From positions 1 through 53,565 of the forward strand of contig CDMY01000549.1 in NCBI GenBank assembly GCA_001179505.1: a stretch of 53,565 bases of DNA, read 5' to 3'. The notes below the pieces were generated by a model. The model was not told the DNA's origin. It was given only the letters and a program-made list of their open reading frames with translations, and ran no database searches. This DNA comes from Vitrella brassicaformis (taxonomy: Eukaryota > Sar > Vitrellaceae). Position numbers and translations under genes: made by a program. Shown here piece by piece: positions 23,956-34,622 of the stretch (positions are counted from its first letter, which is position 1; every line of letters begins with the position of its first letter).

Positions 23956-26900
23956 ATGAGCAACTTCAGGAGATTCCAGATCGGCAGGCCCCAGAGTAAG
24001 GTGGCTGGCGCCAATGCTGGACAGGCACCCACTCCGGGTGCCCAATCCCAGGCTGCCCCATCGGCCACTGGTGCTACGGCTCCTAGAGAAGAAGCTGACC
24101 TACGCTACAGTCTGCCCCTTCCCTTTCTCCCCCCCGCCATGGCGCCTATCGATATCTGTGTTATCCAGGGGCATGAGCTCGAGTTCCAAGCTGGGCCGAC
24201 CAGCTTCCTCGGTCAGCGTGGGGTTACCATAACAGATGGGCGACTTTCGATGTATGCTGCAGGTTTTGGCGCATTCGGATGCGTGATGAAGGCCAAGTGG
24301 AAGGGCCAATCTGTCGCTGTCAAGATACTGGTGAGGCCTCCGCTTGGCCTCCAAAGATGCCACCCCAAGGAACATTGAATGGCTCTCCGATGCAGAATCA
24401 TGTGAATATTGAGGAGGTGAGGAAGGAGGTTCACGTGCTTTCACACGTCCAGCATCCCAACTTGATCAAGTTTCTCGGGCTGGCCGAGCAAGAGGGAAAA
24501 CTCATGATTGTCACAGGCACGCGTTCTCTGCCCGTTCGAACGACTTCCATGCATATGATGGCGCTTGCAATGTGTTGATGCTTCAGAGCTGTGCATTGGC
24601 GGCACATTGCATACATTCATGGCGGAGCTCAGGGAGAGACTTGATGACAGCCTTCGCCAAAAGCTTGCCGAGCAGGTAACACAAAGAGAGGCGCATCCTT
24701 GATGATGTTTGATGGATGATGTTTGCAGGTCTGCGAGGGTGTCGCTGCTCTTCACGCACACAAAATCGTCCATCGCGACCTCAAGCCCGCCAACATTCTC
24801 GTACGCAGCACGTAGAGCCTGACTCCTTGTCAGATTGGATGTGTGTGCGCCTCAGGTGGATGGCCTGGGCAACATCAAAATCTCCGACTTCGGCCTGGCG
24901 AGAATTATAGATGGCACGAGTCGGTCAGTGACTATGGGTAAGAGAGCAACATATGTAGCAACAGACAGACAGACAGACCGGCAGACAGGCGGGTGGACAG
25001 ATAGAGAGACAGATAGAGAGACACACAGAGAGAGACACCGACACACAGACACGGGCAGGTGGGAAGGCAGAGAGACAAGCGGGCAGGTGGGAAGGCGGGC
25101 AGACAGACAGAGAGACAGACAGACTTCACATGCAGGCGGGCAATTTCAGGACCTACGTGACAGCGTTGTTTATGTGCAGGGGCTGGCACACACGGCTTCA
25201 TGGCGCCAGAGGCCTATGATCCAAGTAAGCAATGGCATATGTATCGCCGTTTTTCTCACGGATCGTTGATCTGCCTGCCCTGCAGCGAAGCGGCTAAGCT
25301 TCGCATCTGACATTTGGGGACTTGGAGGCATCCTGGTGGAGATTCTGGGAGGTAAGAGTGCAGTGTCCTTCTTGGCCTCTCTCAACCATTCTCTCTGCGC
25401 CTGCTTCGCAGGGAAGAAACCCTTTCCTCAGTTGAGTGGACTGACACCGGAGCGGGCCATGGGGGAGGCCATGAGGCTGCACAAGGAGGGAGTGAAGGTT
25501 CGTCTGCAGCTATAGGAGATGCTGCTCTCGACAGACTCATTGACAGCCTCTCTTGTCCTAATCTCCTTGTTTATTGACAGCCTGAGATCCCCACGGGCAA
25601 GCTCTTCCCTCCCCATGTCAGACGCATCATTGAGGTACATTGCAAGGAAGGCACAGCAAAATCCATATGCGCCGTCTCTGTGCAGAGATGCTTTGAGTAC
25701 GAACCGAGCAAGCGACCGACGGCCAAGGAGGTGCCATTTGATATGAACAGACGATCGTGTCTGTTTTCTCTGTTTCCTGTGTCTTTCCTAGGTGTTGGAT
25801 GCATTGAAGGGCCCACCACCCAGATCGATGACGCCAAACCCCCAGCCGATGGACAACAACGAGGCGAGTAAGGCTATATCCGGCTTACGCCTCATTTGTG
25901 TGTATCAGAGATGGATCGCTCGGATTGCTTTTATGAATCAGACACCATCACACTGCCAAAGCCGATTTCGGTGCCCGTTTCGCCCTCGCCTGCACCACGA
26001 CCGCAGACCGTCAAACATGTACGGACAGACGGAAAGAAGAACGCACACGCAACAGGGAATTGGGCGGGGGTGGACGTCCTTTATGAATGCAGAGTGACAT
26101 CTTTGAAGCCGTCAGAGCCAACGACATCCAGTCCGTGGCCCACCTGATCGACACGGAAAAGGAGATACTCGACAAACGTTGGTCTGGGGTATGCCATCGC
26201 GAAGACGATAGGACTGTACTCAGTGGTCTATGTGTCCTCATTTGTGCGTCCAGATGACACCCTTTATCGTGGCTGCACGTGAGGGTCACGTGGGCATCAT
26301 AACGGTGATGTATGAGAGCAAACGTGACACACCGCAGCAAAGAGACAGCGTACCGACACCGAACAAGGCATCCTGTGTGCTCTTGATGATGAGACGATGT
26401 GTGTTGGCTGTGATGGAATGCAGCGTGGCTGGAATGCCTTGCACTGGGCTGCACAGGAAAACCGTGTTGCGGTCGTCAAGCAGCTGCTGAAGTGGGATCC
26501 CTCACTGATCGATGCACGCAACGAGGTGACAAAGCACACATGTCTCCGATGCCTCATTGTGTCGATTGTGCGTGTGTTGATTACAGGATGGCAGGACGCC
26601 ATGGGATTTGGGGGAGAAAAAGCCGGAGATCAGAGAGATCATGGAGAAATACAAGTCTGCCCACGGTCAGTCAGTTAGTCTGTCCTCCCACGGGAGAAAC
26701 ATCACTGTATCCATGCCGTGTGTGTGACAGCTGCCCAGCCTGCACCGCCAGTGAAATACGTGAGAGGCAAAGTGTCCCATCCCCATCAAAGTGACATGTG
26801 CAAACGACTGTTTTTCCTGTGCTAGAGGGACATCTTTGCAGCCGTCAAAGCCAACGATGTCCAGTCCGTGGCCCACCTGATCGACACGGAAAAGGAGATA

Positions 26901-27921
26901 CTCGACAAACGAGAAGGTGGCTGGTGGAAGGTATGCAACCGTGAAGCCGACAGAAACGAAGTCAGTGGTCGGTCTGTGTGTTCTCGTTCCTATGGCGCAT
27001 TTCACACCGTTCCTTCGCGCTGCGGAGAGGGGTCACGTGGGCGTCATGTCGGTCATGTATAAGAGCAAACCTGACATACTGCAGCAAACAACCACCAGGG
27101 TACCGACGCAGACAAAGCATCTTGTGTGCTGCTGGAATTGAGGAGAAAATGTGTTGGCTGTGGTGCAATGCAGCCTGGCTGGAACGCCATACACTGGGCT
27201 GCCACTAACGGCCATGTTGCGGCTGTCAATAAGCTGCTGGAGTGGGATCCCAAACTGATCGATGCACGCACGAATGTAACAGAGCACACACATGTTCCAG
27301 ACGCCTCAGTGTGTGTGTCGATTGTGTGTGTGTGTTGATTGCAGAAAGGCGGCACGCCATTCATGGAGGCTGCCTTCTGGGGTCGTGTTGATGTGATGGA
27401 GGCAATGTATGCCAAACGAAAGGACCTTCTCACACAGACGGACGATGTGAGACACGCATGGAGATACACAGAATGCCCCTCGTTTGATTGCCTTTCCCTG
27501 TGTGCATGACACACAGGACGGATACACGGCACTCCACCATGCTGTGCTCAATGACAAATCTGCGGCTGTGTCTCAGCTGTGAGCGACACAGATGACTGAC
27601 TGACGCGAACATCTCATCCACACACTGTCCCTCTCTCTGTATGCATGCATTCTCAAAGGCTCGAGTGGGGCGGCGGTGCTCTGCTGGACATCACCACCTG
27701 GGTAAGTGCACACAGACATTCCCACCATCGATGGTTCGAGTGGTGTGCTGATCTCATCTCATCTCATCTCATGGTGATAGGGCAAGACGCCGTGGGACTT
27801 CACGGGCCAGGCCGAGCTACAAGAGATCATGGCGAACTACAAGAGATATGTCCCCACGCCGTGGGTCCTGGGGGCGCGGAAGCCGGAGATCAGAAAGATC
27901 ATGGAGAAGTACAAGCGATAG
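23956..27921 (+). CDS. Protein kinase with C-terminal ankyrin repeats, paralogue 1
   Basis: The start ATG is 23956 ([15 protein letters not shown]); an Ala/Pro-rich leader precedes [14 protein letters not shown]. The kinase domain has a Gly-rich loop [16 protein letters not shown] lysine (near 24320), hinge [21 protein letters not shown] (near 24780), [10 protein letters not shown] (near 24885), [13 protein letters not shown] (near 25200) and [16 protein letters not shown], so all catalytic residues are present. The domain ends near 25860 and a PVSPSP linker follows. From about 26096, ankyrin repeats are encoded roughly one per exon, in two blocks that each begin [16 protein letters not shown]. 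The stop is TAG at 27919. The intron at 24517-24586 starts with GC. The intron near 24955-25175 holds an (AGAC)n minisatellite. It resembles TKL/ILK-type kinases; the substrate is unknown. Paralogue 2 lies at 34623-39545. Confidence 0.85.
24517..24586 (+). other. GC-AG intron in kinase-ankyrin gene 1
   Basis: After the codons for LMIVT, the exon ends in acag and the intron starts gcacgc. It ends gatgcttcag. Joining these gives T-E-L-C-I-G-G-T-L, the expected kinase hinge. A nearby GT would break the frame. The same GC intron is at 35026-35091 in paralogue 2. Confidence 0.7.
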
Positions 27922-28034
27922 GTTCTTCTGGTCAGACTCTGATGTGGTTGTGAAGTGTGTAAGGCCTTTCGTCTATCCAACTGTGTTTGCCTGTTAGACA
28001 GCAACTGCCACTTTTGTGTTGCAGTGCAGAGAGA

Positions 28035-29088
28035 TCAAAGGGCAGAACAGGCAAGTTTCGCTTGATCATCCACAAGCCAAGTGAAGTGATCAGTCTGTGG
28101 TGTGGGGCCTCTGTCTGTCACTTTTGTGGACTGAATGCGACTTTTGTGCCTGCATGGACTGTGATGTGTCTGTGGTGTGTGGCTGTGGCTGTATCCGTGG
28201 CTGTGACTGTGGGAGTGGTCGTGGCTGTGGTCTGAGTGAGGGAAAGGGACACACAGACAAACGACAGAGTGGCTGAGTAGCTTGGCTTTGTCTGTGTTGG
28301 TCGTCTGTTGGCTCACCGTGGCCTTCGTCGCCGTAGACGTGCACGTGGGATTTGCCCATCTGCAGAACGCACACACACAGGAAGGGCCTCTGTCTGAGTG
28401 TGTCTGTGTGTGTACGAGTTTGAAGAGGAGGAAGCTTAAGCACATGACGGCACACCGAACGCACACCAAAATCGACGACACGCGATTGCCTGACCTCACA
28501 CACACCCACCCCACACACAGAGGCCAAACTCTGTGTGCGTCACATGGTCACATCTGTGTCTGTGTGTGTGAGATACCGGGGTCGTATGAGCAGGCCGAGG
28601 GGATGAGACCGAAGACGGCGATGGCCACCATCCGAACAGCAAAATCGACAGGTGCGGCATCAAAATCAAATACGTCAGCACTGCCGCCAGCGGCTGCACA
28701 CACACACACACACACACTGGTTCGTGTCTCTGTTTTGTTGTGTGTCGACCGACCTGAGCGGCCTCCACGGCGGAGGCGATCCAGAAGGCCTTGTATAGCA
28801 CACACACCCACACCCCTCTCTGTCTGTGTGTGGTGGTGTGGTGTGTGTCATACAATGGCGATGGCGATGGCGATGGCGATGGCGATGCCGGCGGGTAAGT
28901 TGTGGAGATGCCCAACTCGGGAGACGCCACCGCAGCCATTAATGAGGTGATGCCCTCAGGGAAGCTGACACACAAACACAGAGAGAGAGTGAGATGCACA
29001 CACACACCTATGCAGTCGTGTCTTTCTCTCTGACGGTCTGTCTCATTTACTTGTGCAGGCCGAGGGCGATGGCCGTGAAGATGCCTTA
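28035..29088 (-). pseudogene. Decayed ZIP-family (ZupT/GufA-like) metal transporter
   Basis: Minus-strand pieces in the correct order match a ZIP transporter. They are GIFTAIALGLH (29058-29088), spliced via aa|gtaaat to an exon giving N-FPEGITSLMAAVASPELGIS, together the HNFPEG metal site. Then come GIAIAIAIAIAI (28860-28890, an expanded ggcgat repeat), AFWIASAVEAAQ, PLAAVLTYLILMPHL and a GLIPSACSYDP loop. A His-rich tail follows (SHDHSHSHSHGYSHSH, near 28190), with the stop at 28035. The first transmembrane helices are missing upstream, the second HNIPEG-type motif is absent, and the frame changes at least twice, at about 28895 and 28640. I therefore read it as a 5'-truncated relic. An unusually spliced active gene is possible but less likely. 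Position: between kinase-ankyrin gene 1 and the ankyrin-calpain gene. Confidence 0.55.
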
Positions 29089-29350
29089 ATTGACAACCGG
29101 TGGGTAGGTCGATGCACACATTACATCACATCAGTCAGACACCCACTGTTTTGCTCCATTCTGTGTCTGTCGAGAGCTTTATGCGTCTGCTCTTTACTGA
29201 CAATGACATATGTCCGTAACTCTCGGCTTGTCACACAAACCCCACACCCCCTACACCCTCGAAGTCGCTTAAGACATCATGACAGACGCTGCCGAAAGAC
29301 CCAGACCAAGTGCACCATAGATAGAGCTACTTGATCCGCTTCACCACCGG

Positions 29351-30671
29351 TCAGACGGGCGTGCCCGACACTGGAGCCGTGTGGATGCTCAGACGGTATT
29401 TCCCTTCATCACTTGACAGTGACGCCACCACCAATCGGTTCTCTCCTGCCTGCAATGCACGCAGTATGCCTGCAAAAAGTGGTGCATACTGCTGCTCACC
29501 TTGAAGGTGACGTCGATCTGCACATTGTAATTCTGAGTGAATGCGTCGTCACCCAATGGCTGAGTGCAATGTGTGCTGACCAAAGCCACTGCCACTTGCC
29601 GAGCCTGCCGAGACACGAAAATAGACAGTGCATTCGGGACCTTTCTGTTTCTTGTGCGATTGCAAAATACCATATGAGACTCCAGGAGGATGACAGCACT
29701 GACATTCTCAGGGGTCGTTACGCAGTACTGGGGATTCTTGTTGATTTTGCGATCTCCTGGCGTCTCCGCCGTCCATTCGCCGTCGTGATACTGCGATATC
29801 CAGCCGGCAGGAATCAAAGGGTCCAATTCAAACAGCGAGGCCTTAACCGTCGAAAAGACACTCATTGTGAAGCAGAAGTCCTCCTGCATTTGGGAAACAC
29901 ACGTCTTCAGTATGAAAGCAAGACTCTTTCCTTTCTTTTCGCACCTTCCGTTTGTGCTGATCGACCACTTAATTCAAGAAAAGAATCAATGGGGGAGAAG
30001 GGAGAAAGGAAGAGTGCAAGAAAGGAAGGGTGAAGAAGACAGGGTACCAATCGTGTAGTTGAGATTCAAGTCTTTTCGCATCCAATCGTGCCTCTTGCGC
30101 CAAGGCAGTCGGAATTTGTCCAGTTTGATCATCAGGCTTGATGGTGCACCCAGCTCCGACCACCGAGAGCCGCCGGGCCTGAGCACCCGGTCGCTACCCT
30201 CGAAGATGTGAGTTGTGATAGAGATGCGCTTCTCCTTCTCCTCCTTGACCTGATCCGCGGCGCTGATGTGCCGATGCAGCTGCACCCATACTTCCACTTC
30301 ACCCACAGACAAGTCCTTGGTTGACGGCAGCAATGTAAGGGCGAACTGGGGGCTGAATGCCGACACTGTGCGTGCGGTGCTGATGAAGGCTGCTTGGCCC
30401 GTGGGATTGAAGCTGCACACACACACACATACGCACACACACGCACGCAGCCATCCAACCATCCACGCAGACAGACAGACATACAGACATACAGACACAC
30501 GGGCAGAGATAGCGAGAGAGTACCATGAGCGGATAAGGGCTCACCAAGAATGAATATCAACTCGATGAGGAAAGATGGAGGGGGGATGATAGGCTAGGGC
30601 GATGTCTTCGAAGTGCTTTGCTACGGCGTCCCATTCCATCCAAAAGCATCCATCGTCCTCTTTATGCTGCG

Positions 30672-30702
<31 letters not shown>

Positions 30703-33700
30703 GCGTGCGTGAAAAAGCACGACCTCTAAAATGTACCTTCTCTGGATTGTATTTCAGCTGGCTCTTCATTGCTGGAGTCCAAGAGAGCGGGTCGGACGAT
30801 CAGAATCTACCTTGCCAGCGCTTAGATCGCCATGGATTGCGGATGAACATCAGCCTGTGGCCCTCAGCTTCAGCCGCTTCAAGCACAGAGTATTCATGGC
30901 CTGAAACAAGGCCTGAACGTAACAATGGCATCCATCAGTGCATCTAAAAAGAGGTAGCCCTCTCTTGACCTACCAGTATTCCCTATGGCCTGCTCCATCA
31001 TTCCGCCTTTGAAACACGGAGTGCTTACACAGGCGACGGCTTTTCGGTCGCGCAAAAGTGGACAGATTTCTGCCTACAGCTGATCGACCGTCTTTCCTGT
31101 GAGCTTCAGCCTTTCAAAAGAGACGATTTCAGATATCCACCCAGAAAGTAAGTAGAGGTTGTCAGGCGCATGACTCCCATCGATCGACGCGTAGCCTCCC
31201 ATGGTCTTCGCATATGCCTTTTCGAACAGCGTCACCCAAAGCTGATTGGAGAGGGGAGCAGACGTCGCCGTCAACTTTTTTTGCAGTCTCTTCGTGAGAG
31301 TGGGGACGGTATCGTCAAGGACTACCTTTCTCGCCTCCCCGTTGAAGTACAATTTGATCACGTACTTGCCTTCAGGGCGAACGACGGGCTTCAGGCTGTC
31401 AGGTCGCTCTTTTGGGTAGATGCTCTTGGTCAAGATAGGCTTGCCGGTCTGCTCTTCACAGTTGGCCAGGGCAACAAGCGAGCTCAGGAATGCACAGTCT
31501 CCGACAGGCCCCTGCTTGACGCTGTCTGCCGATAAGAGGTCGGTGGCCACGACTGGATTACTGACGATCTCGGGGAGGTGTCTCCACATGTCGAAACCAG
31601 GCCGAAACTGTAAGTCCTTCCCATGGTCCCTCTGGCCTTTGGAAACTTTCCAGAGAGAAGTCCCCTTGGTTGCCTTCCCAGCCCTTGTCGACGAAGACTT
31701 GCGACGAGCTGTGGCTCGTGACAAGTAGGTCGGGATCCGTATCGCTCCAGACGGGGAAAGAATGGCCGCCGATATTGCTCCCTTCATCCAGAATATCGTT
31801 CTTGCTCTTCCGTCTCCGAAGCCAAGTCGGTACAATTATCGATCCTTGTTGCTCAACGGGAGAGACGGGAGCAGTCCGCAGGACAGATTGCAACTCAGCG
31901 ACTTGTCTTCCTATTTTTGGATTGGTCGCCGTGACGGGAATTCCTGCGAGGATCTTTTGGACGACGGGTCCATACGATTCAGACAAGCCGACAGCACGGC
32001 CGATTCTTCTGATGAAATATCCGCCCCCCAACGGAAGAGCCACCGAGTCGTAGATTCGATAGCAGTCCTTGCTGGAAATCGGCCCTTCTACCGGCGAGAG
32101 TGTAGAGCGCATCCATGGCGATAGCAGTCCAAGCATCTCAGGTTCGAGACGCATCATTGCCAAGTCAAAAGGTGTGCGACCTCCCTATAATCGAAACACC
32201 CAGCCTCACACTGCATTGCGGAGCTGTCAACCGTACCTCATCTGCTATGCGCAGAGCCTCTCCTTTGAGCCGCTTTAAGGGCTCCTCCACCAAGGGAACA
32301 TCAAGATTTGCAACTGCAAGATGAAAAGCTGTTTGTCCGTCCTGGCACGTGCACAAGAAAGCATCGTGGTCTGTTTTCATTAGCTGGGACATCCACACCT
32401 TTCTTTGCTGCTTGATGCTGCTTTCTGACGCGAGAAGAAGGATGATATCATCCTCCAAACAATCCTCCAAACAATTGACGAGGAGAGCAAGATGAAGAGG
32501 CAAATCACCGTCCTGCGATCGGCCAGCCAAAATGGCGAACGAGTGCTACCATGGCTCTCACATGATTCACCTTGTCTTTGGCATCTCGAAGCAGCTCGAG
32601 ACAGCCTTTTTCTGCAGCAGCGTCGACAAGGAGGCGAATACATTCACCTTTGCCGCATGCAGCCGCCACAGAGAGAGCCGTCTGCATAGCCTGAGGCAGA
32701 CAATCAAGCGCTGTCTATTTCCATTTGTGTCTTCCTGTGTCTCACGTCGTCTTGCGACAACAGAGCCTCTTTGTCCGCATGCTTAAGCAACTCTTCTACG
32801 GGTGACGGATTGCCAAAAGCCGCTGCCTCGTGCAGAGGAGTCCTTTTCTGAAACACCAGAGAAACCCAAGGAGCCAAGGCTCTCACTGTGTGCGACAATG
32901 CACCTACCTTGGTCTTGTTTTTGGTCTTGATGTTCCCTTCAGGAAGTAACAGACGAATACACTCCGTGTTTCCATTCGCAGCAGCATGATGCAGGGGAGA
33001 TTTTCCATCCTGCCCATCAGTGGCGTAGCCGTGAATGCCATGTATTTACGATGCATCCTTCTGGAGGCGCCCACCTCATCCTGTGTCCTGATGATGTGCA
33101 TGATATCGTTTTCACGAAGGTAACCAACTATTTGCTCCAACACGAAAGCGCGGTTGGCGAAGACGGCCCTCTGTAGCACAGTGTCATCATGCTAAAAAGG
33201 AAGAAGATCGTGGGCAAGTGGACAGAGCTAACAGAGAGTTCCCTCTCCCACCTGATCAATGTTCTCTGTGGAGGCCCGTGAGATAGGTCGCGCCGCTATT
33301 ACCACATCAAGCATCGCATCGACGTGTCTCCACCTGCCCTTCGCCATTGCACATTGCAGGGGCGTCAGCTTGAGGGAGCCTTTGCAGCTGATGCTCTCGG
33401 GCGTAGAGAGAAGGCGTGTGACGTCAATGGCCTCATCATCAATAGACAAGTGAAGCGCTGTGCTGCCATCCTGACACATGCAATAACCCACAGTGGCTCA
33501 GGATGGAAGGCGGATTTCATTGACATCACCTTTCTCGTCGCCAAGAGAAGCTCCCGCGACAGCAGTGAAGCTTCAGTGATGCTGTTCACCATTGCCGGCT
33601 GACGACTGAGTGCAGCCAGATGCAGAACTGTTTGCCCCGCCTGAAGAGGATCAAATCAATGAAATAGATGCGCGTCGACTTTGTGCGTGTGACGACGTTG

Positions 33701-34198
33701 TCTTGGATCGCCAAGGCGGATGGATCCGCGGCTTCGATGAGGACATTGGTCACGGCGGCATTTCCAACCTGCGCAGCCGCATGAAGCGGCGTCTTGAGGA
33801 CCTGCAATGGCAACAATCCAATGACACAAGGGGGAAGCAAGGCCCTCAGGGGAGCTCACGTCGTCTTGCTTGGAGATGTGATGACTGAGGCCGAGCGACA
33901 AGAGCGAGGCAACGACATCTTCCCTGTCCATCCTCACTGCCCAATGCAAAACGCTCCGGTTGCCCTGAACAAAAGTGCATGGGATGGCCATCCAACCAGC
34001 CAAGAGAGAGATGCGTGCTGGACACACGTGGCTGGGTTCGGCGTCATCGAGTAGCCGTCGTGCGTTCTGTCGCTGATCTGCTCCGCTTGATGAACTTCGA
34101 CTGAGCTGCTTCAGCCTCGAGAGAAGGGATGCAGGAGCCCCGCCCTGCTCGTGAAGCTCCACAACAAAGGCCAACACGGTAGCCACAGCCTCAGCCAT
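29351..34198 (-). CDS. Ankyrin-repeat calpain-type cysteine protease fusion
   Basis: The start is the ATG ending at 34198 (MAEAVATVLAFVVELHEQGG). About eight to ten ankyrin repeats follow, roughly one per exon (for example NRSVLHWAVRMDREDVVASLL, KTPLHAAAQVGNAAVTNVL, GKSPLHHAAANGNTECIRLL), down to about 32130. A linker then leads to a calpain core of the calpain-7/PalB type: QGPVGDCAFLSS (Cys codon 31494-31496), GKYVIKLYFNGEARKVVLDD, FEKAYAKTMGGY, TGHEYSVL (His codon 30896-30898) and FIRNPW (Asn codon 30836-30838). Beta-sandwich domains follow (FGWNG-like FWMEWDAV near 30640, C2-like segments to 29360). The stop is at 29351-29353. A 91-nt GT-AG intron at about 31609-31699 repairs an apparent frame change. 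An in-frame TGA at 30800-30802 can be removed only by a 39-nt intron; otherwise the gene is broken there. It is predicted to be an intracellular regulatory protease. Confidence 0.75.
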
Positions 34199-34296
34199 GA
34201 TCAAATTCAGGTTGCGGCCCCCAGCCGGCCCCCACACGCCCTCTCCGACTCACTGGCAGTCCCCTTTCTCCCCGGGCCTCTCCAGTCCCCTTTCCC

Positions 34297-34596
34297 NNNN
34301 NNNNNNNNNNNNNNNNNNNNNNNNNNNNNNNNNNNNNNNNNNNNNNNNNNNNNNNNNNNNNNNNNNNNNNNNNNNNNNNNNNNNNNNNNNNNNNNNNNNN
34401 NNNNNNNNNNNNNNNNNNNNNNNNNNNNNNNNNNNNNNNNNNNNNNNNNNNNNNNNNNNNNNNNNNNNNNNNNNNNNNNNNNNNNNNNNNNNNNNNNNNN
34501 NNNNNNNNNNNNNNNNNNNNNNNNNNNNNNNNNNNNNNNNNNNNNNNNNNNNNNNNNNNNNNNNNNNNNNNNNNNNNNNNNNNNNNNNNNNNNNNN
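34297..34596. other. Assembly gap (300 N) followed by a C homopolymer
   Basis: Exactly 300 N, flanked on the right by 16 C (34597-34612) and on the left by a C/T-rich stretch. The gap lies in the divergent promoter between the ankyrin-calpain gene and kinase-ankyrin gene 2 and may hide the true start of the latter. Confidence 0.95.
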
Positions 34597-34622
34597 CCCC
34601 CCCCCCCCCCCCACCGTCCGTC

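Noticed and set aside
24955-25130. (AGAC)n array as a possible CRISPR-like array
   Set aside because: There are no constant-length spacers. It is a degenerate simple repeat inside a eukaryotic intron.
31609-31699. Apparent frameshift upstream of the calpain catalytic cysteine
   Set aside because: A 91-nt GT-AG interval (gtcttc...ttacag) joins ...SHSSSQ to FRPGFDMWRHLPEI in phase 0, so an ordinary intron explains it.
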